This document shows positions 44,318 through 52,431 of a stretch of 61,017 nt of DNA, one piece after another. Source of the DNA: Phycicoccus sp. Soil748 (GTDB taxonomy: Bacteria > Actinomycetota > Actinomycetes > Actinomycetales > Dermatophilaceae); the NCBI RefSeq assembly GCF_001428025.1, contig NZ_LMSC01000007.1, forward strand, positions 976,714 to 1,037,730. Reading direction: 5' to 3'. The notes under the pieces are model-generated. The model ran no database searches, had not been told where the DNA came from, and saw nothing but the letters and a program-made list of their open reading frames with translations. Made by a program: the position numbers and the translations under genes. Within the stretch, counting starts at the first letter, position 1. Each line of letters starts with the position of its first letter.

Positions 44318-47071
44318 GTGGTGCTACACGGCCGTGAGCCCGAACGCGCGCATCTTGCCGCCCTCGTGGAACAGGCACGCGCGGGGAACGGTGCCGTCCT
44401 CGTCGTGCTGGGAGAGCCCGGTGTAGGCAAGACGGCCCTGCTGCGTGACCTGACCAATCCCCAGCAACCGTCGGGGGAGCGTGGGGACCTTCGAGTGCTG
44501 CGCACGGCCGGGGTCGAGTCCGAGTCGCCCCTGCCGTACGCCGCCCTGCACCGCCTGCTGCGTCCCGTCGCGGATTTCGACCCGTTGCCCGCTCCTCAGG
44601 CGCGGGCGCTGCGGGTCGCGTTCGGTCTCGAGGAGGGACCCACCGTCGAACCGTTCCTCGTGGGCGTCGCCACCCTGTCGGTGCTGACCAACGCAGCCGA
44701 ACCGGACCATCCGCTGTTGTGCGTGGTCGACGACGCGCACTGGCTCGACTCCGCGTCCGCGGACGCCCTGCTGTTCGCGGCCCGTCAGCTGTCTGCCGAC
44801 CCCGTTGCCATGGTCTTCGCCGCACGAACCGGCGAAACCGCTGGACGAGAGTTCACAGCGCCTGGGCTGCCCGTCCTGGAGATCCGCGGCCTCGGCGACA
44901 GGGCGGCCCGCCAGCTCCTCGACGAACGCGGCGGCGACGCGCTCCCTGGTGAAGTCGCGCAGCGCCTCGTCCGCGACACCGGCGGGAATCCCCTCGCCCT
45001 GCTGGAGCTGCCCACGGAGCTCAGCCCAGCGCAGCTGCAGGGCCAGGTGCCGCTACCCCGGCAGCTGGCGTTGACCGCCGGCGTCGAGCGCGCGTTCCTC
45101 GACCGGTGCCGCCGCCTGCCGCAACCGGTGCAGACACTGCTGCTGGTCGCCGCAGCCGACGCCACAGGCCGTGCAGCGACCGTCCGGCAGGCGGCCGCCA
45201 CTCTCGGCGTCGACGGGACCGCCTGGGCGGACGCCGAGCGGTCGACCCTGCTCAGCGTCTCCAGCGACACCGTGACCGTACGACACCCGCTGGTCCGTTC
45301 CGCTGTGTACCAAGCAGCCACCAGCTTCGAACAACGGCAGGTGCACCGCGCTCTCGCACAGGCGGTCGACGCGGACGACCCCGACCGGGCCACGTGGCAC
45401 CGCGCCGCAGCAGCCGACGGACCCGACGCCGCCGTCGCCGACGCCCTGGCCGACGTGGCGGTCCGGGCCGAACAGCGCGGCGGCCACGGTGCAGCAGCCG
45501 ACGCGTTCGAACGCTCAGCCGCCCTGACCGCAAAGGAACCGGACCGAGCCACCCGCCTGTTCGGCGCCGCCCGTACCGCATGGGCGGCCGGGCAGACGAT
45601 GCGCGCCCGCGCCCTCGCGGCGGCCGCCCGGGAACATGCGGTCGACCCGCTGCAGCGAGCCGACATCGACCGGCTCCGCGCCCGCATCGAGGTCAACGTC
45701 GGATCCGCCGTCGACAGCCACCGCATCTTCACCGTCGCGGCGCGCACCATCGCTCACCACGACACCGGTCGCGCCCTGGAGATGGCGTGCGCGGCCGCCC
45801 TGAACCGCGCATACGGCGCCGACAGCGGAGCCACCCTCGGTGCCGATGTCCTCACCGAGATGCTGGCACCAACCGTCACGGACACGCCACGCACCACCTG
45901 CCTGCGGCTGCTGCTGCGGACCCTGACCGCGACTGGAGACCAGGACTGGGCGAAAGTCATCCCCGCCCTCGAGCAATCACTCGAGGCTGGGCGCGAGGTG
46001 GAAGACCTGGACGTGATGGGCAATCTCGGCAACACCGCCTTGCACCTCGGGCACGACGAAGGCGCTCGCTTCTACTACTCGGCCATGGAGGCCGCCGCGC
46101 GCGAAGCCGGTGCCGGCATGGTCGTCATCTACGCCCTCGAACGGCTCATGTTCGCCCATCTGCCCACCGGACCATGGACGGCGGTTCGCAGCTCCGCCGA
46201 CGAAGCGCTCACCTTGGCACGCAGTGTCGGCCAGCCCACCCTGACTGCGGCACCGCTGGCCTGCCTGGCGTTGCTGGCGGCCCTGACCGGCAGCGACGAC
46301 GTCGACGACCGCCTTGCCGAGGTCGAGGACGTCGCCACCCGCCACCCGCTCGGCATCATGACCGGGCCGACCCACGACGTCACCCGGTGGGCCAAGGGCG
46401 CACGTGCCGCCGCCCAAGGCGACGCTGGAGGTGCACTGCACCACCTGTCGGGGATGCGGGTCCCGGCGCTGCATCGGTTCGCGTTCATCGACCGGCTCGA
46501 AAGTGCCGTCCGCGCCGGCGACACCAACCAAGCCCTGATCTGGGTCGAAGAGCTCGTCCCGTTCGCCACGGGCACCGGCCAGGCGTGGGCGGTCGGGGCC
46601 ACCAACCTTGGACGGGCCCTGACCGCGACCGACCCTGCCGACGCCGCGTCATCGTTCGAGCAAGCTGTGGGGCACTACCGCAGGGCTAACCGCCCATACG
46701 ACCTGGCACGAACCCAGCTGGCATACGGGGAGTTCCTACGCCGCACCAACCGCCGGGTCGACGCGCGCACCCACCTGCGGCCGGCACTGGAGACCTTCAC
46801 CGAGCTCGGCGCCAGCCCGCTGGTGGAGCGCGCCACCCAGGAGCTGCGCGCCTCGGGCGAGACTGCGCGCAAACGTGACCCGTCCACGCTGCTGGACCTG
46901 ACCCCGATGGAGCTCAAGGTCGCTCAGCTGGTCAGCACCGGCCTGTCGAACAAGGACGTCGCAGCCCAGTGCTGGGTGTCACCGCGCACGGTGGCGTTCC
47001 ACCTGCGCAACGTGTTCACCAAGGTCGGAGTCAGTTCCCGCACCGAGCTCGCCCAGCTCGACTTCAACTGA
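44318..47071 (+). CDS. LuxR-family ATP-binding regulator (LAL type), copy 2
   Basis: 917 aa, GTG start at 44318 (or 44321). Same build as the LAL at 17884: P-loop GEPGVGKTAL at about residues 28-37, VVDDAHWLDSASADALLF, long TPR-like middle, and LuxR helix-turn-helix LTPMELKVAQLVSTGLSNKD with SPRTVAFHLRNVFTKVGVSS at the C terminus. The recognition helices of the two proteins are nearly the same (SPRTVxFHLRNVFTKxGV), so they may bind the same operator. No clear ribosome binding site, as in copy 1. Confidence 0.9.
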   Translation: MVLHGREPERAHLAALVEQARAGNGAVLVVLGEPGVGKTALLRDLTNPQQPSGERGDLRVLRTAGVESESPLPYAALHRLLRPVADFDPLPAPQARALRVAFGLEEGPTVEPFLVGVATLSVLTNAAEPDHPLLCVVDDAHWLDSASADALLFAARQLSADPVAMVFAARTGETAGREFTAPGLPVLEIRGLGDRAARQLLDERGGDALPGEVAQRLVRDTGGNPLALLELPTELSPAQLQGQVPLPRQLALTAGVERAFLDRCRRLPQPVQTLLLVAAADATGRAATVRQAAATLGVDGTAWADAERSTLLSVSSDTVTVRHPLVRSAVYQAATSFEQRQVHRALAQAVDADDPDRATWHRAAAADGPDAAVADALADVAVRAEQRGGHGAAADAFERSAALTAKEPDRATRLFGAARTAWAAGQTMRARALAAAAREHAVDPLQRADIDRLRARIEVNVGSAVDSHRIFTVAARTIAHHDTGRALEMACAAALNRAYGADSGATLGADVLTEMLAPTVTDTPRTTCLRLLLRTLTATGDQDWAKVIPALEQSLEAGREVEDLDVMGNLGNTALHLGHDEGARFYYSAMEAAAREAGAGMVVIYALERLMFAHLPTGPWTAVRSSADEALTLARSVGQPTLTAAPLACLALLAALTGSDDVDDRLAEVEDVATRHPLGIMTGPTHDVTRWAKGARAAAQGDAGGALHHLSGMRVPALHRFAFIDRLESAVRAGDTNQALIWVEELVPFATGTGQAWAVGATNLGRALTATDPADAASSFEQAVGHYRRANRPYDLARTQLAYGEFLRRTNRRVDARTHLRPALETFTELGASPLVERATQELRASGETARKRDPSTLLDLTPMELKVAQLVSTGLSNKDVAAQCWVSPRTVAFHLRNVFTKVGVSSRTELAQLDFN

Positions 47072-47263
47072 ACGACCCTGGCACACAGCCGCGATGGGCA
47101 TCAGCCGGCTGAAGCACCGGCGAGTGGACGCAACGAACTGACGAAGGCAACTCGGGAGTCTCCCTGGTCGAACCGGCACCCGTGCTGACAATTGCCCCAG
47201 CCCAACAGTCACAACGGACTTCGGGTGTTGCCCAGGCTCGGGGAGCAGATCATCCTCGAGGGC

Positions 47264-48208
47264 ATGAACACCTACGACGTCCTCATCGTCGGTGGCGGCG
47301 CCGCCGGTCTGTCCGCGGCCCTCGTCCTGAGCCGCGCCCGCCGCACCGTCGTAGTCGTTGACTCCGGCGCCCCACGCAACGCCCCTGCCGCCCACATGCA
47401 CGGATACCTCTCCCGCGACGGCATGCCGCCCTCAGACCTGCTGAAGACGGGCCGCGCCGAGGTCACCGGGTACGGCGGAACTATCATCGCCGGCCGCGTG
47501 GACGAACTGGTTCGCGACGACGGAGGCGGTTTCACCGCCGTGCTCGGCGACGGTGACCAGATCCACGCTCGACGGGTCCTCGTCACTACCGGGTTGCGCG
47601 ACGAGCTGCCCGACGTTCCTGGTCTGCGGGACCGGTGGGCCAACGACGTCCTGCACTGCCCCTACTGCCACGGGTGGGAGGTCCGCGACCGCGCCGCAGG
47701 GGTCATCTGAAACGGCCCAGAGACCACCCGGTACGTCCAGATCGTCCGCCAGTGGATCCGCGACCTTGTCCTGTTCGCACCCAACGGGGCGCTCACCGCG
47801 CAAGACCGCGCCGAGCTGGCTGCCCGCGCCATCAGCCTCGTCGAAGGCCCCATCGACCGCCTCGTCGTCGAGGACGACGTCTTGTCCGGTGTCGCCATGG
47901 CTGACGGGTCGCTCATTCCCAGGCAGGTCGTGTTCGTCCCGCCTCACCTTGTCCCGCACAGCGAGCTGCTTGCCAGCCTTGGTGCCCAGCTCGACCAGGA
48001 CGGTTGGGTGACCACCGCGATGGCCGGAGCCACCACCGTTCCAGGCGTCTGGGTCGCCGGGAACGTCGCCAACCCGCGCGCACAGGTCATCACCGCAGCA
48101 GGCGAAGGGTCCGCGGCGGCCATCGCCATCAACGCCGACCTCGTCGACGAAGACGTCCGGGCGGCCGTCGACCAGGTCGGCGAGGGACTGGTGACCAACC
48201 CCGCCTGA
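47264..48208 (+). pseudogene. Thioredoxin-reductase-like flavoprotein gene with an internal TGA
   Basis: Reads MNTYDVLIVGGGAAGLSAAL (FAD site) and CPYCHGWEVRDRAAGVI, then TGA at 47708-47710 (codon 149), then in the same frame NGPETTRYVQIVRQWIRDLV to the end of a complete C-terminal domain (AGATTVPGVWVAGNVANPRA, typical of this family). Without the stop it would be 314 aa, a normal length. A GGA or similar codon probably became TGA. The CPYC pair lies about 15 residues before the stop. Two separate half-proteins could in principle still be made, since an ATG and GTG follow, but loss of function is more likely. Confidence 0.75.
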
Positions 48209-48360
48209 CCCACACGGCCAACCTCGACGGCCACCCGCCGCGTGCGGCCTCACAAAGCGCTGGGACCCAGGCAGGCGCCGCCGGACGCAGCGTCTCCGCA
48301 TACCTGCTCGCCCCGCCGGGCGCGTGACTCCTTGCGCCTCGGGGGCATCTGCCATTGCAC

Positions 48361-48386
48361 ACCCCGGCCATTTGACCGGCGCGAGC
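48361..48386 (+). promoter_or_regulatory. Island operator upstream of the third MFS gene
   Basis: Core CCCGGCCATTTGACCGGCG followed by CGAGC, 84 bp before the ATG at 48471. Very close to the copy before the first MFS gene. Confidence 0.78.
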
Positions 48387-48470
48387 CTGCGGCATTCAGA
48401 CGACGGTAGGCATCACCCCACCAACAGATCGCCCTGGTGGACCACAAGCCGAGACCGTCAAGGAGTTGTC

Positions 48471-50009
48471 ATGCACGCCAAGCTCACCGCCGAACCGGTC
48501 GCGGTTCACACCGTCACCGCCAGCACCCACCCTGCACCCAACGCCACAACTGCCACCACTCACCACGCACCCGCCCCTGCCACTACCCACCACGACCACA
48601 CCGACGGGCCCCGCAAGCCCTGGACCGTCCTGGCCCTCGCCCTCGCCGCGCAAATCCTCGTCGTCCTGGACATCTCCGTCGTCAACACGGCCCTGCCTTC
48701 CATCGGCCGCGACCTGCACCTGAACGGGTCCGACATGCAGTGGGTCGTCACCGCCTACCTGATGATGTCCGGCGGCGGGCTGCTGTTCGGCGGCCGCATC
48801 GCCGACCTGCTGTCCTGCAAGAAGGTGTTCCTGACCGGTCTGACCGTGTTCACCACCGCATCCATCGTCAGCGGATTCGCCAGCAGCGCAACCGAGCTCA
48901 TCGCCGCCCGCGCCGGCCAGGGCCTCGCCGCAGCCCTGATGACTCCCGCCGCGCTGTCGATCATCATGACCACGTACGCCGGCGCCCAGCGTCGTCTGGC
49001 CCTGACCCTGTGGGGCGCGGTCGGGTCCCTCGGCGTCGCCGCCGGAGTCCTGCTCGGCGGAGCCCTCACCACCTGGGCCGGCTGGCAGACCATCTTCTTC
49101 ATCAACGCCCCCATCGGCGCCGTCGCCCTGGTCGCCGGGCTCAAGATCATCCCCGTCGCCACCACCCCTGCCGTCACCCTCAAGCAGTTCGACGTGGCCG
49201 GCGCCACAACCGTCATCGGCAGCCTGGCCGCACTCATCTACGGCCTCGGTGCCACCGAGCAGCACGGCTGGCTCTCCGCCCGCGTCCTGGTCGCCTTCGC
49301 CACCTCAGCGGTCCTCGCCGTCGCGTTCAAGGTCCGGGAGAACAGAGCGGCCAACCCGCTGGTCCCGCCGCACACGTGGAAGGTCACGTCCCTCGTGTCC
49401 GGCACCACCGTCATGCTCGGCGTCAGCGGCATCCTGGTCGGAACCGTGTTCCTCGCATCCATCTTCGTCCAGAACGTCATGGGATTCTCGGCTATCCGCG
49501 CCGGGGTCGCGTTCGTCCCGTTCGCCCTGGCCATCACCGCCGGTACCGTCGTCGCCAGGCACGCCATGACGCACGGCACCCCGCGGGCCCTCGCCACAGT
49601 CGGACTGGTCATCTTGGCCGGCGGAGCCGTCCTGCTCACCCAGGCGTCCGCAGGGTCCAGCTTCGCCACCGGCATCCTGCCCGGCCTGGCCACCATCGGC
49701 ATCGGAGTCGGCATGGTCTTCGCCCCCGTCTCGGTCACCGCCATGGCTGGCATCCCGCCGCAGCACGCGGGGATGGCGTCCGGGTTCCTCATGACCGGGC
49801 ACGAAGTCGGCGCCGCCCTGGGCGTGGCCGTTCTTTCCGCCGTCGCCAGCACCGCCGGCAGCCTGGCCAGCATCGCCGGTGTCGTTGCTGGCTTCGACCG
49901 AGGGTTCCTCGCCGCAGCAGGCATCGCCCTCGTCCTGGCCGTGTTCGCGTACATGCGGATGCCCAGCCAGCGCGTCGAAGGTGGCGCCGGAATGCACATG
50001 CACCACTGA
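48471..50009 (+). CDS. MFS transporter, DHA2 family (third pump) with His-rich ends
   Basis: 512 aa, ATG with AAGGAGTTGTC upstream. About 14 hydrophobic segments; ALALAAQILVVLDISVVNTA, WVVTAYLMMSGGGLLFGGRI, ADLLSCKK (motif A variant), and WGAVGSLGVAAGVLLGG (motif C). Unlike the other two pumps it has a ~45-residue N-terminal tail rich in Thr, Pro and His (TTHHAPAPATTHHDHTDG) and ends in GMHMHH. These could bind metal ions and suit a metal-related regulon, though a role is unproven. It ends at the strong terminator at 50026. Confidence 0.9.
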   Translation: MHAKLTAEPVAVHTVTASTHPAPNATTATTHHAPAPATTHHDHTDGPRKPWTVLALALAAQILVVLDISVVNTALPSIGRDLHLNGSDMQWVVTAYLMMSGGGLLFGGRIADLLSCKKVFLTGLTVFTTASIVSGFASSATELIAARAGQGLAAALMTPAALSIIMTTYAGAQRRLALTLWGAVGSLGVAAGVLLGGALTTWAGWQTIFFINAPIGAVALVAGLKIIPVATTPAVTLKQFDVAGATTVIGSLAALIYGLGATEQHGWLSARVLVAFATSAVLAVAFKVRENRAANPLVPPHTWKVTSLVSGTTVMLGVSGILVGTVFLASIFVQNVMGFSAIRAGVAFVPFALAITAGTVVARHAMTHGTPRALATVGLVILAGGAVLLTQASAGSSFATGILPGLATIGIGVGMVFAPVSVTAMAGIPPQHAGMASGFLMTGHEVGAALGVAVLSAVASTAGSLASIAGVVAGFDRGFLAAAGIALVLAVFAYMRMPSQRVEGGAGMHMHH

Positions 50010-50025
50010 CGCAACCCCAGCGCAC

Positions 50026-50073
50026 CACGCTCGAGCGCTCGGACCCCACCAAGGGTCCGAGCGCTCGAGCGTG
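50026..50073 (+). terminator. Perfect 21-bp hairpin after the third MFS gene
   Basis: The arm 50026-50046 pairs without mismatch with 50053-50073 around a 6-nt loop (CACCAA). It begins 17 bp after the stop codon. Longer and more perfect than any other hairpin in the window. Confidence 0.8.
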
Positions 50074-50182
50074 TCTCGTCGTTCAAGCGCTCGTGACGAA
50101 GGGAAGGCCGCACCTCCAAGGTGGTGTCGAGGCAGGGAAATTCGCCCCGCAGGAGCCGCCCTGCGTGCCATACGCTCAGTGG

Positions 50183-50533
50183 ATGCAAGTACTGGGGATT
50201 TGCTTCGCCGGGACCTCCACCGCCCAACGCCCCTCGATGAGTGCCTTCGTCGGCGACGTTCTGGGCCTGCCCGTTCGAACCGTCGACGGCGTGGAAGCAG
50301 ACCTGTTCGCGCTCCCCGACGGAAGCTCGTTCGCGGTGGCCTCACCGGGTGGCATGGGAGACAGCGCCCGCTCGCTCGGGTTTCTCGTGGCAAGCCTGGA
50401 CGAAGCCATCGCCGAGCTGCACGCCGCTGGCGTGGCAACGGATGCACCCGCGGTGAACAGCAGGGAGCGGTACGTGCACTTCACCGCACCGGACGGCCAC
50501 CTGTACGAGCTGGTGGAACGCATCAACCACTGA
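50183..50533 (+). CDS. VOC family (glyoxalase-like) protein
   Basis: 116 aa from the ATG at 50183 (MQVLGICFAGTSTAQR). One VOC unit: MSAFVGDVLGLPVRTVDGVE, FALPDGSSFAVASPG, and YVHFTAPDGHLYELVERINH, the closing strand with Glu. The long open frame upstream overlaps the MFS gene and is a shadow. It is the last gene before the right end of the island. Substrate unknown. Confidence 0.8.
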   Translation: MQVLGICFAGTSTAQRPSMSAFVGDVLGLPVRTVDGVEADLFALPDGSSFAVASPGGMGDSARSLGFLVASLDEAIAELHAAGVATDAPAVNSRERYVHFTAPDGHLYELVERINH

Positions 50534-50594
50534 ACCTGACTTCGACGCTGTGGTGGTATCACCCCTCTCATGCTGAGCGAGCGGGGGAGCGGCG

Positions 50595-50618
50595 CTGCTT
50601 GACTAACTGCTTGACAAC
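50595..50618 (+). repeat. Tandem 12-bp repeats inside the right end (putative arm sites)
   Basis: CTGCTTGACTAA (50595-50606) followed directly by CTGCTTGACAAC (50607-50618), 93 bp inside attR and in the same orientation as the left pair at 7096-7119. Confidence 0.65.
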
Positions 50619-50711
50619 GGGAGCATGTCCGGGTGGATGCAGGCGCACATCGGGGGACTGGCTTCGTGCTCAGATGGACGTCCGGGCACGGTTGCGGACG
50701 GGTCGAGAATG

Positions 50712-50766
50712 CTTGACACGGAAGAGGTCACTGGTTCAAACCCAGTATCGCCCACCAGTACGAAAC
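50712..50766 (+). repeat. attR: right copy of the 55-bp direct repeat
   Basis: Exact copy of 6981-7035. It holds only the 3' half of tRNA-Val (from the anticodon loop to CCA), preceded by unrelated sequence (GGTCGAGAATG), so it cannot make a tRNA. Confidence 0.93.
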
Positions 50767-50767
50767 G

Positions 50768-50799
50768 GCCCCTGACCTGCGGAAACGCCGGTCAGGGGC
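50768..50799 (+). terminator. tRNA-Val terminator, right copy
   Basis: GCCCCTGACC (50768-50777) pairs with GGTCAGGGGC (50790-50799). It corresponds to the hairpin at 7035-7070, with several base differences, showing that the two sides have diverged or come from different tRNA-Val loci. Confidence 0.7.
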
Positions 50800-50847
50800 T
50801 TGTTCGTTGCCCGGGACCAGGGGCCGGATCTGACCTCTTCTCTGTTG

Positions 50848-50871
50848 GTGAATGACTAACTGAGTGACCAA
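50848..50871 (+). repeat. Degenerate 12-bp repeat pair outside the right att copy
   Basis: GTGAATGACTAA (50848-50859) and CTGAGTGACCAA (50860-50871) resemble CTGCTTGACTAA, lie 81 bp beyond attR, and occupy the position that the left pair has relative to attL. This is expected if a second, related element begins here. Confidence 0.5.
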
Positions 50872-51838
50872 GGCCCTCGCACTCACTCGCAGCGACGGTC
50901 CGGCGGGGTCCGTCGCGGTCCGCCGTCGTCCGTGGCTGGCTTGGGCGGCCTGCGTCGGGCGGTGGATCTTGGTTCGGCTCACTGCTGACTTCTTCCGTGG
51001 GCTGTGCGCATTCGGGCCGTGGTCGGGGGCTGCCTACCGCAGACTGTGGAGGCGGGGGAGGAGGACGTTCGAGCAGCGGCGTCGCTGGGAGCTGGTGCGG
51101 ACCGAGCTGTGGAGTGGGCGCCGGAACATTGCGGCGGCCGCGGCCTGGATGTTGGGCGGGGCCGTAGTGGTGCTGGTGCTGCCGGTCGGATCAGGCATGG
51201 TTCGAGGGTTCGTCGCCGGGACGCTGGCGACCAGCTGGGCGTGGATGGTCTTCGTGACGTCGTTGATCCGGACGTATCCGGTGACGATGGGGGAGTGGGG
51301 GGAGTCGTTCACGCGTGAGGTCCTCACCAGCCGGGAGTTCGGGTGGCCGTTCCTGGACGACGTCCCGATGGAGAAGCGCAACATCGATCACGTCGCGGTA
51401 AGTCCGCGCGCGGTGCTGGCGATGGAGACCAAGTTCGTAGGTGCGGGCCGGCAGTGGGCGACGGACCGCTATCGCGAGGTGGCGATGGATGGTGCCCGCT
51501 CGAGTGCCAGGTCCGTGCGATCGATCCTTCTCTCCCAGGGTTTCAAGGACGTACCCGTCGAGGCGGTGCTGATGATCTGGGGACCTGGCGCAGGACAGCT
51601 TGAGAACGACTGGGCGGTCCTGGATGGGGTCCACGTGGTCAGGGGTCTTGCCGCCGCGGATGAATGGCGTCGGCACTGCAACGACGGCGACATCAGCGCG
51701 GCCCGGGCAAAGGAGCTCCACGGGATCCTCAGGAGCCATCAGGCCATGCGTGATGCCCACGCCGGAGCCAAGACTCGTCCTGCTCACGCGAGCGCCGGCT
51801 GCTCGCGTCCGGGGCCGCCTCGCTCTAGGGAGAGCTGA
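50864..51838 (+). CDS. Membrane-associated NERD-domain protein
   Basis: 324 aa from the GTG at 50864; the start overlaps the 12-bp repeat and has no binding site, so the true start may be further in. Basic N terminus, two hydrophobic segments (NIAAAAAWMLGGAVVVLVLP and GFVAGTLATSWAWMVFVTSL, about 90-135), then a NERD domain: MGEWGESFTREVL, RNIDHVAVSPRAVLAMETKF, matching the PD-(D/E)XK-like core (DH...ExK). NERD proteins are nuclease-related and are common in defence islands. It ends 7 bp before the first GCGGCGGAATGAC repeat. Confidence 0.8.
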   Translation: MTKALALTRSDGPAGSVAVRRRPWLAWAACVGRWILVRLTADFFRGLCAFGPWSGAAYRRLWRRGRRTFEQRRRWELVRTELWSGRRNIAAAAAWMLGGAVVVLVLPVGSGMVRGFVAGTLATSWAWMVFVTSLIRTYPVTMGEWGESFTREVLTSREFGWPFLDDVPMEKRNIDHVAVSPRAVLAMETKFVGAGRQWATDRYREVAMDGARSSARSVRSILLSQGFKDVPVEAVLMIWGPGAGQLENDWAVLDGVHVVRGLAAADEWRRHCNDGDISAARAKELHGILRSHQAMRDAHAGAKTRPAHASAGCSRPGPPRSRES

Positions 51839-51845
51839 TGCAAAG

Positions 51846-51858
51846 GCGGCGGAATGAC
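51846..51858 (+). repeat. Module-boundary repeat a: GCGGCGGAATGAC
   Basis: Lies 7 bp after the NERD stop codon. The flanking AAGGCGG (51843-51849) pairs with CCGCCTT (51859-51865), so this copy can fold into a hairpin. Confidence 0.6.
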
Positions 51859-51941
51859 CCGCCTTCGTCGGCTGCCAACTGGCGTGCAGCCGCTCGGGGG
51901 CATTTGATTGTCCGCGCACATTGGGCTTGGCGGCCTCGCAC

Positions 51942-52295
51942 TCAAGCTCGACGACGCCCTCGGTTTGGTCGCACCTCGGAAACAAGAAGGACGAGCAAGA
52001 CGACGGCTGCAATACCCATACGCGCACCGATGTGCTCAAGCTGCACCCAAAGCCAAGTGAGGAGGCCGCCTCCGGCGAGGGCGTTGACACCAATCCACAC
52101 GAGGGACCTGGGACCGACGTCTGGCAATCCGTCCCAGTGAGCTCGCGCTAACCGCTTCAGAAGGCGCCAACCGTTCAGCAGGAGGATGCCGCCCACGAGC
52201 GCCAAAGCTGCCATTCCGGCAAGTTCTCCGAGAGACGGTGCACCCTCCATCCATCGAAGAGGTCCGCGGTACAGCGGGTTCGGAGGTGCAGTCAT
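51942..52295 (-). CDS. Small membrane protein of unknown function
   Basis: 117 aa with three hydrophobic stretches: LAGMAALALVGGILLLNGWR (about 25-45), VWIGVNALAGGGLLTWLWVQ (about 66-85) and MGIAAVVLLVLLVSEV (about 93-108), then a basic tail. No family recognised. Divergent from the next gene, within the module bounded by repeats a and b. Confidence 0.55.
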   Translation of the reverse strand: MTAPPNPLYRGPLRWMEGAPSLGELAGMAALALVGGILLLNGWRLLKRLARAHWDGLPDVGPRSLVWIGVNALAGGGLLTWLWVQLEHIGARMGIAAVVLLVLLVSEVRPNRGRRRA

Positions 52296-52431
52296 GCGGG
52301 CACGCTAGCCGTGGCCACTGACACTGCCTGCAGGCCCTTGGAGGCTCGAGCCGCGCCAACGCGGTGGTTAGACGCACGATATTGGGCTCGCATCTTGCCG
52401 CAGGGATCCTCTGTCAAGCTCCGAGCGCGGA

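Larger units (their letters stand above)
7036..50766. mobile_element. Genomic island (about 43.7 kb) integrated at tRNA-Val(GAC)
   Basis: Bounded by the 55-bp tRNA-derived direct repeat and by tandem 12-bp repeats at each inner end. It carries copper ATPases and chaperones, MFS and ABC exporters, hydrolases, redox enzymes and three very large regulators, with a common operator repeated across it. No integrase, excisionase, relaxase or replication gene was recognised inside; the only recombinase in the window (54969-55883) lies beyond the right repeat. The island is therefore either a non-autonomous element, mobilised in trans by its neighbour, or a remnant. The boundary call is strong; mobility today is not shown. 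Confidence 0.85.

Noticed and set aside
22165-47710. Two in-frame TGA codons (22165 and 47708) as selenocysteine codons
   Set aside because: Neither is at a redox-active position: one replaces an Arg next to the CxxC, the other lies about 15 residues after CPYC. No SelA/SelB genes or clear SECIS hairpins were seen, and other genes in the island are also decaying.
48437-50533. A 698-aa frame spanning the third MFS gene and the VOC gene
   Set aside because: Only its last 116 codons (from 50183) encode a recognisable protein; the first part is a +1 shadow of the MFS gene and crosses a strong terminator.
52350-52376. Integron attC-like core (GTTAGAC with a nearby inverted CCAAC)
   Set aside because: The spacing between the half-sites is only a few bases, no second core pair or long imperfect palindrome is present, and similar AACGCGGTGGTT sequence occurs inside a coding region at about 56272.
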